From positions 10,158,939-10,222,938 of the forward strand of contig OZ024743.1 in NCBI GenBank assembly GCA_964016885.1: a stretch of 64,000 bases of DNA, in the 5' to 3' direction. The position numbers and the translations under genes were made by a program. Below, piece by piece: positions 32,991 to 43,520 of the stretch. Positions within the stretch are counted from its first letter, which is position 1, and each line of letters starts with the position of its first letter. The stretch is from Eledone cirrhosa (taxonomy: Eukaryota; Mollusca; Cephalopoda; Octopoda; Eledonidae). The notes below the pieces were generated by a model. It was given only the letters and a program-made list of their open reading frames with translations, ran no database searches and was not told the origin of the DNA.

Positions 32991-34934
32991 TATCAAACAG
33001 ATTTTTTCGTTATGTTCAATATGGCCTTGCTTCTCTCCTGACTGCCTTCCATTATTCAGCAGGAGAAGACTAAGCCTCCTTTAAGGATAAAAGCAAAAGT
33101 TTCTCTTTTCAGTAATATCATATCAAGTGATATATTTCCCTGAATAAAAGCATAACTACAGTTAAAATAGCAACAACAAGAACAATATTTCTGCTGTAGT
33201 ATCAACCTATAAACTCCTTCATACAGCTCCACTAAACGTTACTTAAATCAAATTGCATTTGAATATAAAGTAAGAAAGATACAAATATCTAATATATATT
33301 TCTATTCTCTGAAAATCCATTTACCAGAATAGACAATAACTGTATATTTTTTGTTTTGATTGTCACATTTTATCAATCTAATGAAAGTGCTTCTGTACAA
33401 TTATCCTAAGTTTTAAACTTCACTAAAATACATACCATATTATTTCTAAAAGTTTCTTTGATTTCCTGAAAGGATTTTTTACTTAGGGAAGTGTAATTCA
33501 TCTTAAAAAATAACCATATAGAGTGACAGGTTTTTATGTGCAGAGAACATAAAAGAATCAAAAAGGAAGTGGCATATATATATTCCTATATACTCATGTA
33601 GACATTTGGTTGAAACATACAAAAGAAAGTGGACAGCTATATGACCACTAACGAAGAATTTGCATCACCATTACCCAAAATATACATTCAGCTTGATCTT
33701 AATAATTATTGAAGTAAAAGTTTCGGAAGAAAACAGAAGGGTACTTCTTTTCTAAAACACCTGCTTCTCCTTATTCTACAAACTTCAAATGAGTGGAATA
33801 GCTGTAAAAATAAACATGTGTGAATATTGATGACAGTGGAAAAGACATTAGAAAATACATAAAAACTCTGTTTGTTGCTGCAATCTTTCTCTTTTAATAC
33901 TCTTCTAATTTTCTCCATTACCACCTTACCAAAAAAAAAAAAAGAAATGGCTACTCAAACAAAATATATCGACCATTAAAGACACATATGCACATACACA
34001 CACACAAACACATTTTAAGCTGATGATATACTCCCTTGTTTCTTCCTGACATGTGATCTTTCAGATGATAGCTTTAATCACCTGAAGGCTTGCATGTAAT
34101 GAAAAACTCTGAGTAGTAATAGAGTAAATAATCAACTGCAAACAAATCGATTGTAGTCCACTATAATTTTCTTAAAGCATTACTTTTATGGAGCCGGAAT
34201 ACACACAATTCTTAATCAAGATATCCTCTGGAGTGAAGATTTGATTGAGAGAGATATCTCTGAAGCATAGACCTGTTTTGAATCTTTCTCTGTTTTATAT
34301 AAACCACAAACCATTTGAAGTGTTTCTGACATGTCTCTGATATAAAGTATGGTGGTAATTATTTTACTATCATTCGTGACTTTTATATCTCTGAATTTAG
34401 AAGCAGGATAGTTGTTAATCAGAAGGGTCTTTCTAATTCGGATAATTTCTTTTTGATGTGTCTGACGTTAGATTGCTAAGCATAGGTCTCAACTTTGCAG
34501 CAAACATCATGCTAGTTACAACTAAAAAAAGCCCACAAGTGAAAAGAATTTGATTTTAGAGTTTTCCTGCCTACAAGTATTTTTCTGTGCACCCAGACAC
34601 AAACCTGATTCCTTTTATGCTGTTGTGCATAATATATATACATATATATAGTTTGTCAATTAGGACACATATGTGTGTATGTATGTACAAATATATATAT
34701 ATATGCGTGTGTGTGTGTGGGGGTGTGGGTGTGTGTGTTTAGTGTAATCCTCCAAATGGGGTACAAATAGCATTACATATACCTAAAATATTTTTTAGCA
34801 ATTTAGAAATTTTGCATGAAGCCAGAAACAGTTTTGAATGAGCAAAACACAGTCATCTGATCTGACTTGTCTTACAAGGAGCAACTCATTTAACCCATGC
34901 TAGTGGGGACAAATGAACGTTAATGTATATATAT
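32991..34934. other. No gene recognised
   Basis: AT-rich sequence with short TA/TG runs at 34630-34735. A weak LINE-tail-like stretch at 34845-34925 ('cttacaaggagcaactcatttaacccatgctag...gaacgttaa') probably marks an old tail. No ORF of interest. Confidence 0.45.
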
Positions 34935-35130
34935 ATATTTTAATATAGAAGAGCTTCTACAGGACTAGAACTGTTTCATTCGTGAGAAATCATCAGGAAG
35001 CATCTGATGATTTCTCACGAATGAAACAGTTCTAGTCCTGTAGAAGCTCTTCTATATTAAAACTTTTATACTCTGCTATGTATTGAGTACCTTACTTACT
35101 GTGGTTACCTCCGATTCAACCCGGAATAAC
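34935..35130. mobile_element. Fold-back of hammerhead-bearing terminal repeat
   Basis: Same family as 14211-14409. Two ~60-bp arms (about 34936-34996 and 35004-35063) are reverse complements around a 7-base centre; the right side continues with 'gagtaccttacttactgtgg' and a CGATTCAACCCGG block. It probably consists of two inverted terminal-repeat copies of a PLE. Confidence 0.78.
34954..35001 (-). ncRNA. Hammerhead ribozyme candidate, complete core
   Basis: Minus strand. Stem I: GCTTC (34997-35001) with GAAGC (34954-34958), 5 pairs. Core CTGATGA (34990-34996). Stem II: TTTC/GAAT, 3 pairs plus a U-U. GAA is intact. Stem III: ACAG/CTGT, 4 pairs with an 8-nt loop. Cleavage after A at 34959. The plus-strand partner arm (core 35004-35010) has the same core but lost stem I pairing. 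The weak stem II is the main doubt. Confidence 0.68.
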
Positions 35131-35280
35131 TTAATACAGCCGATTATCCATACAATACAATATAGTTAGCACCCCAAACGTTTAATTGGGAATATATTCC
35201 AGTATTTCCTAATGTTTCCTAATGTTTGTTGAGTGAGATGGAAATTGGTCGGAGTATCGCAATAGCTTTCTCCGTTTATG

Positions 35281-35284
<4 letters not shown>

Positions 35285-35346
<62 letters not shown>
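35285..35346. repeat. (TA)n microsatellite
   Basis: About 30 TA units. Confidence 0.97.
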
Positions 35347-35348
<2 letters not shown>

Positions 35349-35349
35349 A

Positions 35350-35806
35350 AGTGTTATAACGATCAAACTTTAGTTTAAAACATTTATTTATCTGCTGTCA
35401 ATTGTTTCTTCCAGCGGGAAGTCTGGAATCATCAGAGCATAGGGAATGTTGAAACATGTTACTAAAATCCTAGTCATTTAGAACATTTAGGGTACATAAT
35501 TGTTGTTAGTGTCATGGGTAACATGTGGAGAGTCAGGAGTTAAAAAGATGTTCTGCTTGAGAGAACACGATTACAGGCAGCATTGGTTAGAAGTGAAAAA
35601 GGTATAAGTGAAAAGCGCAAGCAAAAAATATACAGGCAAAAAAGTTATAAGCAAGGAAAATTGGTGTACAATGCAGGAGTCAATACAGTCAATAAGGCAT
35701 GTATGAGGAAAGAGTTATAATGCAGTTGAAATAAACATATTTTGTGTGGGGTGTTAAAGCATGTTATAATTGTTATAAATGTTTAAGATTTTTATTATTA
35801 TTATTA
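35350..35806 (-). other. 3' flank of the Penelope-like element, with hammerhead remnant
   Basis: Non-coding region between the PLE stop and a (TA)n array. At 35395-35445 the minus strand has CTGATGA (35429-35435), a perfect 6-bp stem II TTCCAG/CTGGAA with 8-nt loop, then GAA and ACAATTGAC. The usual GTH cleavage triplet after the last motif is missing and stem I is not evident, so this looks like a dead hammerhead in a PLE pseudo-LTR. Confidence 0.55.
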
Positions 35807-37943
35807 TTAGTTACTAGGTTTGAAGTAGTGGAACGAGAATCTATGGTAATGTGGACACGTGGAGAAGATCTTTGATTTTCTATTTAGCAGACTAAGATTA
35901 GAGTGAATGATATTTCTAGACTCGAGGATGCAAAGGTTACAAAATTTGTTAGGTGGTCTATATGAAGGGGCCTTAGCTATCACTTCCTATTTTAAGCTGT
36001 ATGGTATATTACTTGATTTTAAAGAGTGTATGTATGTGGATAGTGAGGTTACGTTGCTAAGTTTAGGGTTTCTGAATGAATGAAGGTGTGAATTACATCT
36101 GGACTTAAAGCTATTCGATGTTGAGCCTATATATACTTTTGAGATGTGATTAGCGGTTACAGTACCGGAGTAGATAATGTCTTTAATAAGGCAGTTCTTA
36201 TTTAATGGGCATGTCTTGTTAGGTCTACAATTACAATTGCTTTGGTAACTAGTATACTGGTTATGCATTTGAGTGGTTGTTTCTGTTTCTACTTCTAGTA
36301 TTATGATTATGGTACGTATTATTATTATTGGTATTATTAGTGTGACTTGCTGTATGGTCATGTACTGTGTTATTGTTCAGGTTATTTCTATGCTGGACAT
36401 TATTACTTTGGTGTAATTTGAAGTACTTTTTAATCTTTCTCTTGCTGGTGCTGGCTATATGGTCTGCTATGTTAGGTGTGGTGGAGTAGGAGATTTTAAT
36501 TGTATTTTTGTTAAATAGGTTTTGGTATTTATGGTTAGTTGGGAAGTTTTTGTCTAGAGTAGAGAAGAAAGCTTTAGGTATGTTTGTTGATACATTTAAG
36601 TTGAACGGAGGATTAAAAAATGTGTTACTTCTTCTATTCTTTTTAAGGTTGTTATTCATACTACTGTTTAGTGTGGAGTTAGGTCCCTTCTTATCTATAT
36701 TTTTCTGTGGTCTTTCTTAGGATTATTGCTGTGGTGGAATTTAACTTTTTTTATGCCCTCTGTAAAGGAGTCGGGATTTTCAATACTATGATCATATTTA
36801 ATTTTATTCATGGCCATGTTGTGTGAAATTATATTAGGTTGTCTACGGGTGGTTAACGATTTAGGTTTAAATTTAATTTTAGCTCTATGGCCGGAACGGG
36901 CTAAGGCTTCATTATACTATTGGGAGTTACGATTAAATATATTCTCGTTGTAAGAAAGACTAGAGATTCTATTAGATAACCCTTTAATGATTGAGGTCAA
37001 TACAGATTTAGGGTGGTTAGAGTTGGTATTAACATAGAAAAGTTTTTCATTAGGTTTATGATAAGGTGTATATTTTTTAGAGTCTAAGTAGAGAGTGACA
37101 TCCAGGATGTTAACATTTTTGGTGTTTTTATCTAAAGTGATACCTAAGTTGTAGTTTTTAAATATTTTATGTAATTGTTTTCTAGTTCTTTCTATATTGA
37201 ATTTTTTAAAGTCTAAGAGGAAAAGTGTGTCATCGCGGTAGAGGCCACCGTTAAGGTAAGGTAGGTTCTCATGTATTTCGTTTAAGAGAAATAGACCAAC
37301 TAAGTCGGTTACCTGTGTCGAGTCACTAGATCCCATGGTGATATCAAAGTTGTTGGATGTATTCTTGCGGGTCCATAGTTGGTCTTCAAATTTAATTATT
37401 GTTTTCCTGGCCGCAAGGATTATATCTACCTGGGATCTAGTGAGTTCACTATTGTTCATGGCCATTATTAATGCTTTATTTAGGAGGATAGGTGAAATAG
37501 AGGTGTAGTAGGAGTTTATATCGAATTGGATGAATTTCTTATTATTATTTTCGTTAATACCATTAAACCATTCGATTACTTCACTAGTGTTTCCCTAGAG
37601 GTTAAAATGAATTTTTTGTTTAATTTAGGGGATTACTTTATCTAAAAAATGTTTACTAATAATACCAATATCGGATCTGGATGGGCAAATAAGTCTAATT
37701 GAGGGGTTAGTATTGAAGTCATCCTTATGGTCTTTCAGAGAGAATCGTGGGGGATTAGGGGTGTACGGTTGAGTATATCTCTCTAGTCCTAATTTACATA
37801 TTAAACTACGGGCTTCAATATTTATGTCATCCAGGTTTTTATGAGATGTTTTTTTTGTAGTTCCTATGAAGTTCTTTATATATAAATTCTCTATATGTAT
37901 CGGAATCTAGGCTATATATGTTTTTAGTTTTATCAGCTAGTAC
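35807..37943 (-). pseudogene. Penelope-like element: RT and GIY-YIG, broken
   Basis: Minus strand, several frames. RT blocks: ADKTKNIYSLDSD (about 37934), NPPRFSLKDHKDD, IRLICPSRSDIG, KFIQFDINSYYTSI (motif A), MGSSDSTQVTDLVGLFL (motif B), GLYRDDTLFLLD (YRDD, motif C) and NHPKSVLTSIIKGL. A linker with FFNPPFNLNVSTNI follows, then CNCRPNKTCPLNKNC and a GIY-YIG nuclease (IIYSGTV, VYIGST, FKSRCNSHLHSFRN, SLSTYIHSLK). PLEs use this RT with a GIY-YIG nuclease for target-primed insertion. Breaks: a shift in an A8 run (37849-37857), stops near 37625, 37592, 36917 and 36675, a shift in the ATT repeat near 36300, and TGG to TAG at 35987. The 5' end stops at (TA)n. Confidence 0.88.
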
Positions 37944-38019
37944 TAATATATATATATAACAGGTTTAATACATGGTGCATTAGAATGTTAATCAGATATA
38001 ATTATGTGAAAGTAAAAAA
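37944..38019. repeat. Short (TA)n at the PLE 5' limit
   Basis: A TA run at 37946-37959 marks the point where recognisable PLE coding sequence begins on the minus strand. Confidence 0.7.
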
Positions 38020-38235
38020 GTATTGATTTCTAATTTAGGCACGAGTCCAGTAAATTTGAGAGAAGGTGATTAAATAAACATCAGTACTCATACTTTACTT
38101 TATTCTATTAGCCCCAGAATGATGAAATTCAAAGTTAACTATGGTGAGACTTGAAGGTAAAATGTAAAGAGACAAAACAAATACTACAATGGTATTAATC
38201 CAAAGCTCTACCAATTCTGCCAATCCACCACTCTT
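38020..38235 (-). mobile_element. Old SINE family B copy, long variant
   Basis: Reverse of the family layout: 'ttaggcacgagtccag', the variant segment 'gagaaggtgattaaata', ACTTTATTCTATTAG, GAAATTCAAAG and CCAATTCTGCCAATCCACCA. It matches the long subfamily seen at 48625. Confidence 0.75.
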
Positions 38236-38622
38236 ATGCAGGTAAAATATTAATCAATGACTAATATTTATATATTTTCCACAAGTAGAGTACAATTTTT
38301 TTATTCAGTAAATAACTCCTCGTCTGTTACGATCAAGTTATGATACATCAGTGAAACATAGCCTTCACTTTATTTGTTGATGTAGTTTATGAGAGAATCA
38401 CAGAGTACATGTCCAAGATTTTACTTTGGATACCATGGAAAATAGAATTGTTTAAAGAATAAATAATTCAGACATCATTATTTTTAGTTAAGTTGTTATG
38501 GCTCCATATAGTAAATGTGGTAGCATGATCTCAAATATTATTTTTCAAGCAGATTGCATCTCTGAATTATTTATTCTCTCTGTCACTCTCAAATACTTAT
38601 ATGGGTGTGTGTGGAGGGAGAG

Positions 38623-38666
<44 letters not shown>

Positions 38667-39159
38667 AATAGAATGAAACGAAATTTCATTTCTCACTCTT
38701 AGTACGGCAGTTACTTAAATGTAAGTATGCATGTATGTATACGTACATACATATATGTATACAGACGTACAGTAGTATGTATATATATACATGCATGCAC
38801 ACATATATATGCACGTATCGGTTTACCGAACATTTATTATAATGCTCGGTTTGTTTGTAAACAATATATATATATATATAAATGTAGAAGAGATATTTAA
38901 TATATTGGAAATCCAACAAATATAGATGTTTACAACTGATTCAAAGCACTCGACAGATTTCTGGAGTAAGTATTCAATTGATATTAAATTGATATTGTTC
39001 TTTTAGAAGATCTGACTAAAATATTCTACTACCCTCTCACATCTTATATGGAATTTAAAAAGCAGGAATATAGACTATTCATTATCTTGGAAAACGATTT
39101 TGATAGCACCTGCTTACAAAAACACGGCCTTATCAAGATTTTGTAAATTATCTATTGAA
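38236..39159. other. No gene recognised
   Basis: AT-rich sequence with (TA)n at 38628-38663 and 38864-38880 and ATGT-rich stretches at 38720-38820. Confidence 0.45.
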
Positions 39160-39167
39160 GAAATTTT

Positions 39168-40051
39168 GGCACTACAACGCTATTAGCTGTCAGTCGAAAG
39201 CAGCCGATGAAAGCAAAACATCGTTTATTTCCGTATTACTACCACGCGTAAGTGGAATTTTTATTTTATTTTTTATTAAAGCATATAGATGTAAGTGGAG
39301 TTACTTGAATGAAAATATCACGCGTTTTTTTTTTTATTAAAGCATATCGATGTAAGTGGAGTTACTTAAATGAAAATATAGGTGGCCCTTAAAAGGGCCA
39401 AATTAGAAAACAAATTTAAGTTAATTAGAAAACAAGTCATGGTTATCAAATAAATTGGATTTAATCATTTATATTTTCATAGTCATTATCAATGTAGAAA
39501 ACAAGTCATTTTCACCAACAGTGGAGTTACTTCTGACAGCTAATACCATGAACTATATTTTCATAGTCATGGTTATCAATGTAGAAAACAAGTCATTTTC
39601 ACCAACAGTGGAGTTAACTTAAATGAAAATATAGGTGGCCCTTAAAAGGGCCAAATTAGAAAACAAATTTATGGTTATCAAATTTTTTTCACCAACCCTT
39701 TATGAAGAAATGTTTAGAAAACAAATTTTTTTCACCAACCTTATTCAAAAGCATGGATACAGTCCACATAGAGACAAGAGACAGTCCCATGGAGATTGAT
39801 GGTATCTGCTGTAGTAGCGGTAGCGATGGAAAGATCGCGATGGTTAATTCCATTAACAATTTGGCCCTTTTAAGGGCCACCTATATTTTCATTTAAGTAA
39901 CTCCACTTACATCGATATGCTTTAATGAAAAAAATAAAAAACGCGTGAAAACTCCACTTACGCGTGGTGGTAGTAATACGGAAATAAACGATGACGAATG
40001 ACGTCACCTTCGCCTGCTTTCACGACTGACAGCTAATAGCGTTGTATTGCC
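39168..40051. mobile_element. TIR element carrying histone-type stem-loops
   Basis: Both ends start GGCA (C/A) TACAACGCTATTAGCTG and are reverse complements. Arms extend some 230 bp left and 190 bp right, with indels. Flanks 'gaaatttt' and 'gagattgt' agree at 6 of 8 positions and may be a decayed 8-bp target duplication. The interior contains two direct copies of a ~50-bp block and a 40-bp block (39490-39532 and 39565-39615). The GGCA ends and 8-9 bp duplication resemble the Merlin-like element at 40318, but no transposase remains. The 64-codon frame at 39702-39896 is not recognised. Confidence 0.75.
39863..39878 (+). promoter_or_regulatory. Histone-type 3' stem-loop look-alike
   Basis: GGCCCT-TTTA-AGGGCC followed by ACC, preceded by CAATTT. 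The 6-bp stem, 4-base loop and trailing ACC follow the metazoan replication-dependent histone mRNA 3' signal. The complement occurs in the left arm at 39384-39399 and again at 39637-39652. No histone codons are seen upstream and no purine-rich downstream element is obvious, so function is unproven. Confidence 0.45.
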
Positions 40052-40308
40052 GAGATTGTTTATATAATTAATTGTAAAAACTCTATTAATCTTAGAACAG
40101 AAATATTTAGTTGTTGCAAACATCGCCAACATTGTACATTCAGAAATATATGTAACTTATAATATATTTATAATATTCCTATTAATCTCCAAAATGATCT
40201 TATCTGCTCTAACATTTTATATTTTTAATACTTTAATATATTAATATCTCTAAATCATAATATCTTTAAAATTTCTTATAATATATATATATATGTGTGT
40301 ATGTATAG

Positions 40309-40317
40309 ATATTTATG
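40309..40317. repeat. 9-bp target-site duplication, left
   Basis: GATATTTAT, identical to 40999-41007. Confidence 0.9.
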
Positions 40318-40998
40318 GCATACGTCAAGACGGGCGGTCAGAAAAGTGAAAGTAAATTTATTTTCATTTTCGAACATCGTGTTTACATTTTGTGTGTGTG
40401 TTTAGATCTAAATTAGTGTCGTTTTAACTGATTATATATATATGTATATGTGTGTGTGTGTGTAATTGACGGTTGAGAGAAGAGTACTCAATACCGAAGT
40501 AATCTTGTAATGAGGCTTGCAGAATGGTGAGTCCGCCATTCTAGACGCTGCTGCCTTGCAGAAGTCCCAAATCGAAGCTCTGACACTCTCGTCCCCATCA
40601 TTCAGCAGGGATTTTGCCAGGCAGCCGCATCATCTCCGATGGTTGGGCTTCCTATTTGGAAATTAAAGGTGGGATTTACGTTCATGATGTTGTGGTGCAC
40701 GAACGGAACTTTGTAGATCCTGCGGACCTTGATGTACACACACAGCTCATAAAGAACACATGGAGCCGTGCAAAGAAGAAGCTTCGTCGCCAGCATGTGC
40801 AAGCCTCATTACAAGATTACTTCAGTATTGAGTACTCTTCTCTCAACCGTCAACTACACACACACACACATATACATATATATATAATCAGTTAAAACGA
40901 CACTAATTTAGATCTAAACACACAAAATGTAAACACGACGTTCGAAAATGAAAATAAATTTACTTTCACTTTTCTGACCGCCCGTCTTGGCGTTTGCC
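40318..40998 (+). mobile_element. Merlin-like DNA transposon, 681 bp, internally deleted
   Basis: TIRs of about 200 bp (40318-40521 and 40798-40998) are reverse complements starting GGCA-ACG-CAAGACGGGCGG. An exact 9-bp duplication GATATTTAT flanks both ends, matching the 8-9 bp duplications known for Merlin/IS1016-type elements. The 276-bp centre keeps the end of a transposase. TIRs include (TG)n/(CA)n and (TA)n runs that are themselves mirrored. Confidence 0.9.
40566..40880 (+). pseudogene. Merlin (ISXO2/IS1595-like) transposase C-terminal remnant
   Basis: DTLVPIIQQGF in one frame, then after a 1-base shift near 40607 PGSRIISDGWASYLEIKGG, HDVVVHERNFVDP and NTWSRAKKKLRR. DDE Asp lies in SDGWASY. 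The family normally has the catalytic Glu in an IE-x-x-W motif before the RAKK/HVK segment; here the sequence is LIKNTW, so the Glu is Lys. With most of the protein missing, a frame shift and this substitution, the transposase is dead. Mobilisation would need an enzyme in trans. Confidence 0.85.
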
Positions 40999-41007
40999 GA
41001 TATTTAT
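40999..41007. repeat. 9-bp target-site duplication, right
   Basis: GATATTTAT, identical to 40309-40317. Confidence 0.9.
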
Positions 41008-41097
41008 ATATATTTATGTACTTCTATATTATGTACTTCTATATAATTCTAATTTTAATTTAAATTCTGTTAATTCTTTTAAATTCTTTTTTCTTAA

Positions 41098-41162
41098 TTT
41101 TTTTATTTTTCTAATGACACCCTCTAAAGCTTTATTTTTCTAATGACACCCTCTAAAGCTAA
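41098..41162. repeat. Tandem duplication, ~30-bp unit
   Basis: 'ctaatgacaccctctaaagc' occurs twice, 30 bases apart. Confidence 0.85.
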
Positions 41163-41183
41163 TTTTAAATGTAGATTAATTGT

Positions 41184-41358
41184 TTCTACTTTAGGCACAA
41201 GGCCAGCATTACCCAGTGTATTACTGGTACTTTATTTTATCGACCCCCGTAAGGATGAAAGGCAAAGTCAACCTCGGCGGGATTTGAACTCAGATCGTAA
41301 AGGGACGTAACTTATACTGGAAAGCATGGCGTCCAACCCTCTACCGATACTGCCAATA
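41184..41358 (-). mobile_element. SINE family B, near full length
   Basis: Reverse orientation: 3' end 'attgtttctactttaggcac' first, B-box complement in CCTCGGCGGGATTTGAACTC, and head complement in CTACCGATACTGCCAA. Well preserved. The tRNA-like head has A and B boxes for RNA polymerase III. Confidence 0.9.
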
Positions 41359-42030
41359 ACCATTAGCTGTTTTTAGTAAAATACACCCTATTCAAGATGG
41401 TGTTTAAATTATTCATATTTCTTTAGAATAAATAATTAATCCCACACTAGCGATTAATTAAAAAAATTGGAGTTATCTTTCCTTCTTTCAATCATAAACA
41501 CTTTTTATACATAACTCCGTTAATTTAACTTTATAAATTGTAATTACCTATTTATTTACATAAAATCAACATCCTAGTAACTTATATTAGGAACAAACAC
41601 CTATTTATTTATAAATCAACATCCCTCGTAACTCATATTATAAACAAACTATCCTTTAAAAAAAAACACATATGCTATTATTAAAATACATATATAGATA
41701 TTTATATATTATTACAATAAGATAAATAATTCTCCATATAAATATTGATAAATGTCTGAATATATTTTCCATAAATTAACGTTCAAGTGGTCTTCCTTTT
41801 CCTTTTTAACAATTTTAGTTTGATAATTTATATATCTTCGTTAAATTAACAATATTCTGAAAACATTCTCAATGTTGAAAACTTTTTGAATCCACAAATT
41901 ATTCTAATCTCACAACTTGAAAATAAAATTTTCAACATCCTTCGTAACTCATATTTGTTTATATAAACAATCAATGCATATGCAACTTATTAATATATAT
42001 AGAGATATTCTTCCCTTCACTTTCCAGGGA
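41359..42030. other. No gene recognised
   Basis: Very AT-rich; 'ctatttattta-ataaatcaacat' motif repeated at about 41550 and 41605. No ORF. Confidence 0.45.
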
Positions 42031-42160
42031 TAACTTGAACCGTTAAGGTATATCATCCTTAGTCATGTCAAATATTTATAAAACATTTTGTATTTTATCT
42101 GATGATAGCGTACCAATTGGTATTATTTAATATCATTTCTATATATATATATATTTATTT
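42031..42160 (+). repeat. Decayed copy of the 31190-31330 hammerhead repeat
   Basis: 'ttgtattttatctgatgata' (CTGATGA at 42099-42105), a TACCAA/TTGGTA hairpin, then no recognisable GAA. It corresponds to 31261-31320 with the second core half lost. Runs into (TA)n. Confidence 0.6.
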
Positions 42161-42170
42161 ATTTATTTAT

Positions 42171-42546
42171 GGAGGCACATGGCTTAGTGGTTAGCAATCG
42201 AAAGGTTGTGAGTTCATTTCTCAGGCCGGGTGATGTGTTGTTTCCTTGAGAAAGACACTTTATTTCACATTGCTCCAGTTTACTCAGCTGTAGAAATGAG
42301 ATGATAGGGACCCCAGTCCCACCACTGCAAAGTGGTCGTGGAGTTGCCACGGCAAAAAAAAAAAGCACCCAGCCCACACTGTGAAGTGAACGTGTAGGCG
42401 CCACAGAAAAAAAAAGCACCCAGCACTCACTGTAAATGAGGTTGGTGTTAGGAATGGCATCCAGCTGTAGAAATCAAGCCAGAATCAGTTCCCGTCCCAC
42501 CCTTACAAGCAAGGAAAAGCGGACGTTAAATGATGATGATGATGAT
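42171..42546 (+). mobile_element. SINE family A, near full length
   Basis: Starts 'ggaggcacatggcttagtgg', with a ~15-base deletion between A and B boxes compared with 4898. Two 'gcacccagc' modules with long A runs, the tail block GGTTGGTGTTAGGAATGGC, and (GAT)n end. The 5' flank is an ATTT repeat. Confidence 0.9.
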
Positions 42547-42551
42547 TTATA

Positions 42552-42985
42552 TATAAAAACAAGATTAGAATTTCGTTTTTCACTCTAACATAGTGGATAC
42601 GTAAATGCATTTGTGAGTTTTATATCGAATAATAAGAATATTCAATTCATTTGCAAGCAAACAGCCTCATAATGGTATGATTTTTAGATGACCATTGCCA
42701 TTCTTTTGTTCGAGTGGTGACAGAGAGAAAACACCAACAATATTGTTTTGGGGTTATTGCCCTTTGTCAAGTTTGTGTATCTCTCTTCTGTCACTCATGA
42801 CAATATCTTGACAATATCTAGTAAATATATATTATTTTATGGCTGGCTGTGCCAAAAATTAAATGCAAAATTAGAATTTCATTTTTCGTTCTAACTTAAT
42901 GGATACGTAAATGCATTCATGAGTTTTATATCAAACAGCCTCATTATGCTATCTTTTTTAGATGCCCTTCACCATCCTTTTGTTC
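42552..42985 (+). repeat. Direct repeat pair, ~115 bp, spaced ~310 bp
   Basis: 'tggatacgtaaatgcattyr' with flanking AAAATTAGAATTTC-TTTTTC and GAGTTTTATATC-AA...AACAGCCTCAT occurs at about 42552-42680 and 42862-42960. The sequence between contains a 'tgtcactcatgac' segment. It may be terminal repeats of a small element. Confidence 0.6.
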
Positions 42986-43199
42986 TAGCAGTGACAACAA
43001 CTGGCATGTGCATCTAGATATGCACATGCTTGTGTGCACACACAAACGTTTTGCTCTTAGTGAATATATGTCATGTCAACATTGTGTATGAGAGAGAGAA
43101 AGGGAGGATGGTATTAAAGCGAGAAGGAGAAGAGAAATTAAGTAAGACAGTAAGCTTCAGTTAAATAGGTTCTTTCCAGAACAGTCTCCCTCAACTTGT
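42986..43199. other. No gene recognised
   Basis: No supported feature. Confidence 0.4.
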
Positions 43200-43520
43200 A
43201 GCATTCTCTCATCATCTTCTCTGTGAGCTTCAGGTTTGAAAATTAGCTTTAACCAAATTTGCCCAGATTTTCTCAATCTTCCACTACTGCAACTTTCTTC
43301 CATTGCCATTACCTGGCACACCTCATCCAGCATACCTCATCCATATGCTTCACATTTTTAACCCAGTGCAGTTTTCTCTCTTGCATGCTACATTTGATTC
43401 CTCTTATACTGAATAATTCTTTTCCATTCCTCATTTCATCCACTTCGTTGTTCATGCGCATTAACATTGTACATCCAATGGAGCATGCTTCCTTTATTTC
43501 TCTCTAGCCTCTACATTTAC
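43200..43520 (-). pseudogene. Decayed LINE C-terminal fragment
   Basis: The minus strand yields GSMLHWMYNVNA, ERKLHWVKNVKHMDE and VAVVEDLG-like pieces corresponding to ACMLRWMCNSNI, ERRLRWYGHVMRMK and GRPRKTW. The frame is disrupted throughout. Confidence 0.7.

Noticed and set aside
34022..34080. CTGATGA at about 34022 as another hammerhead
   Set aside because: No stem II or GAA follows at a suitable distance.
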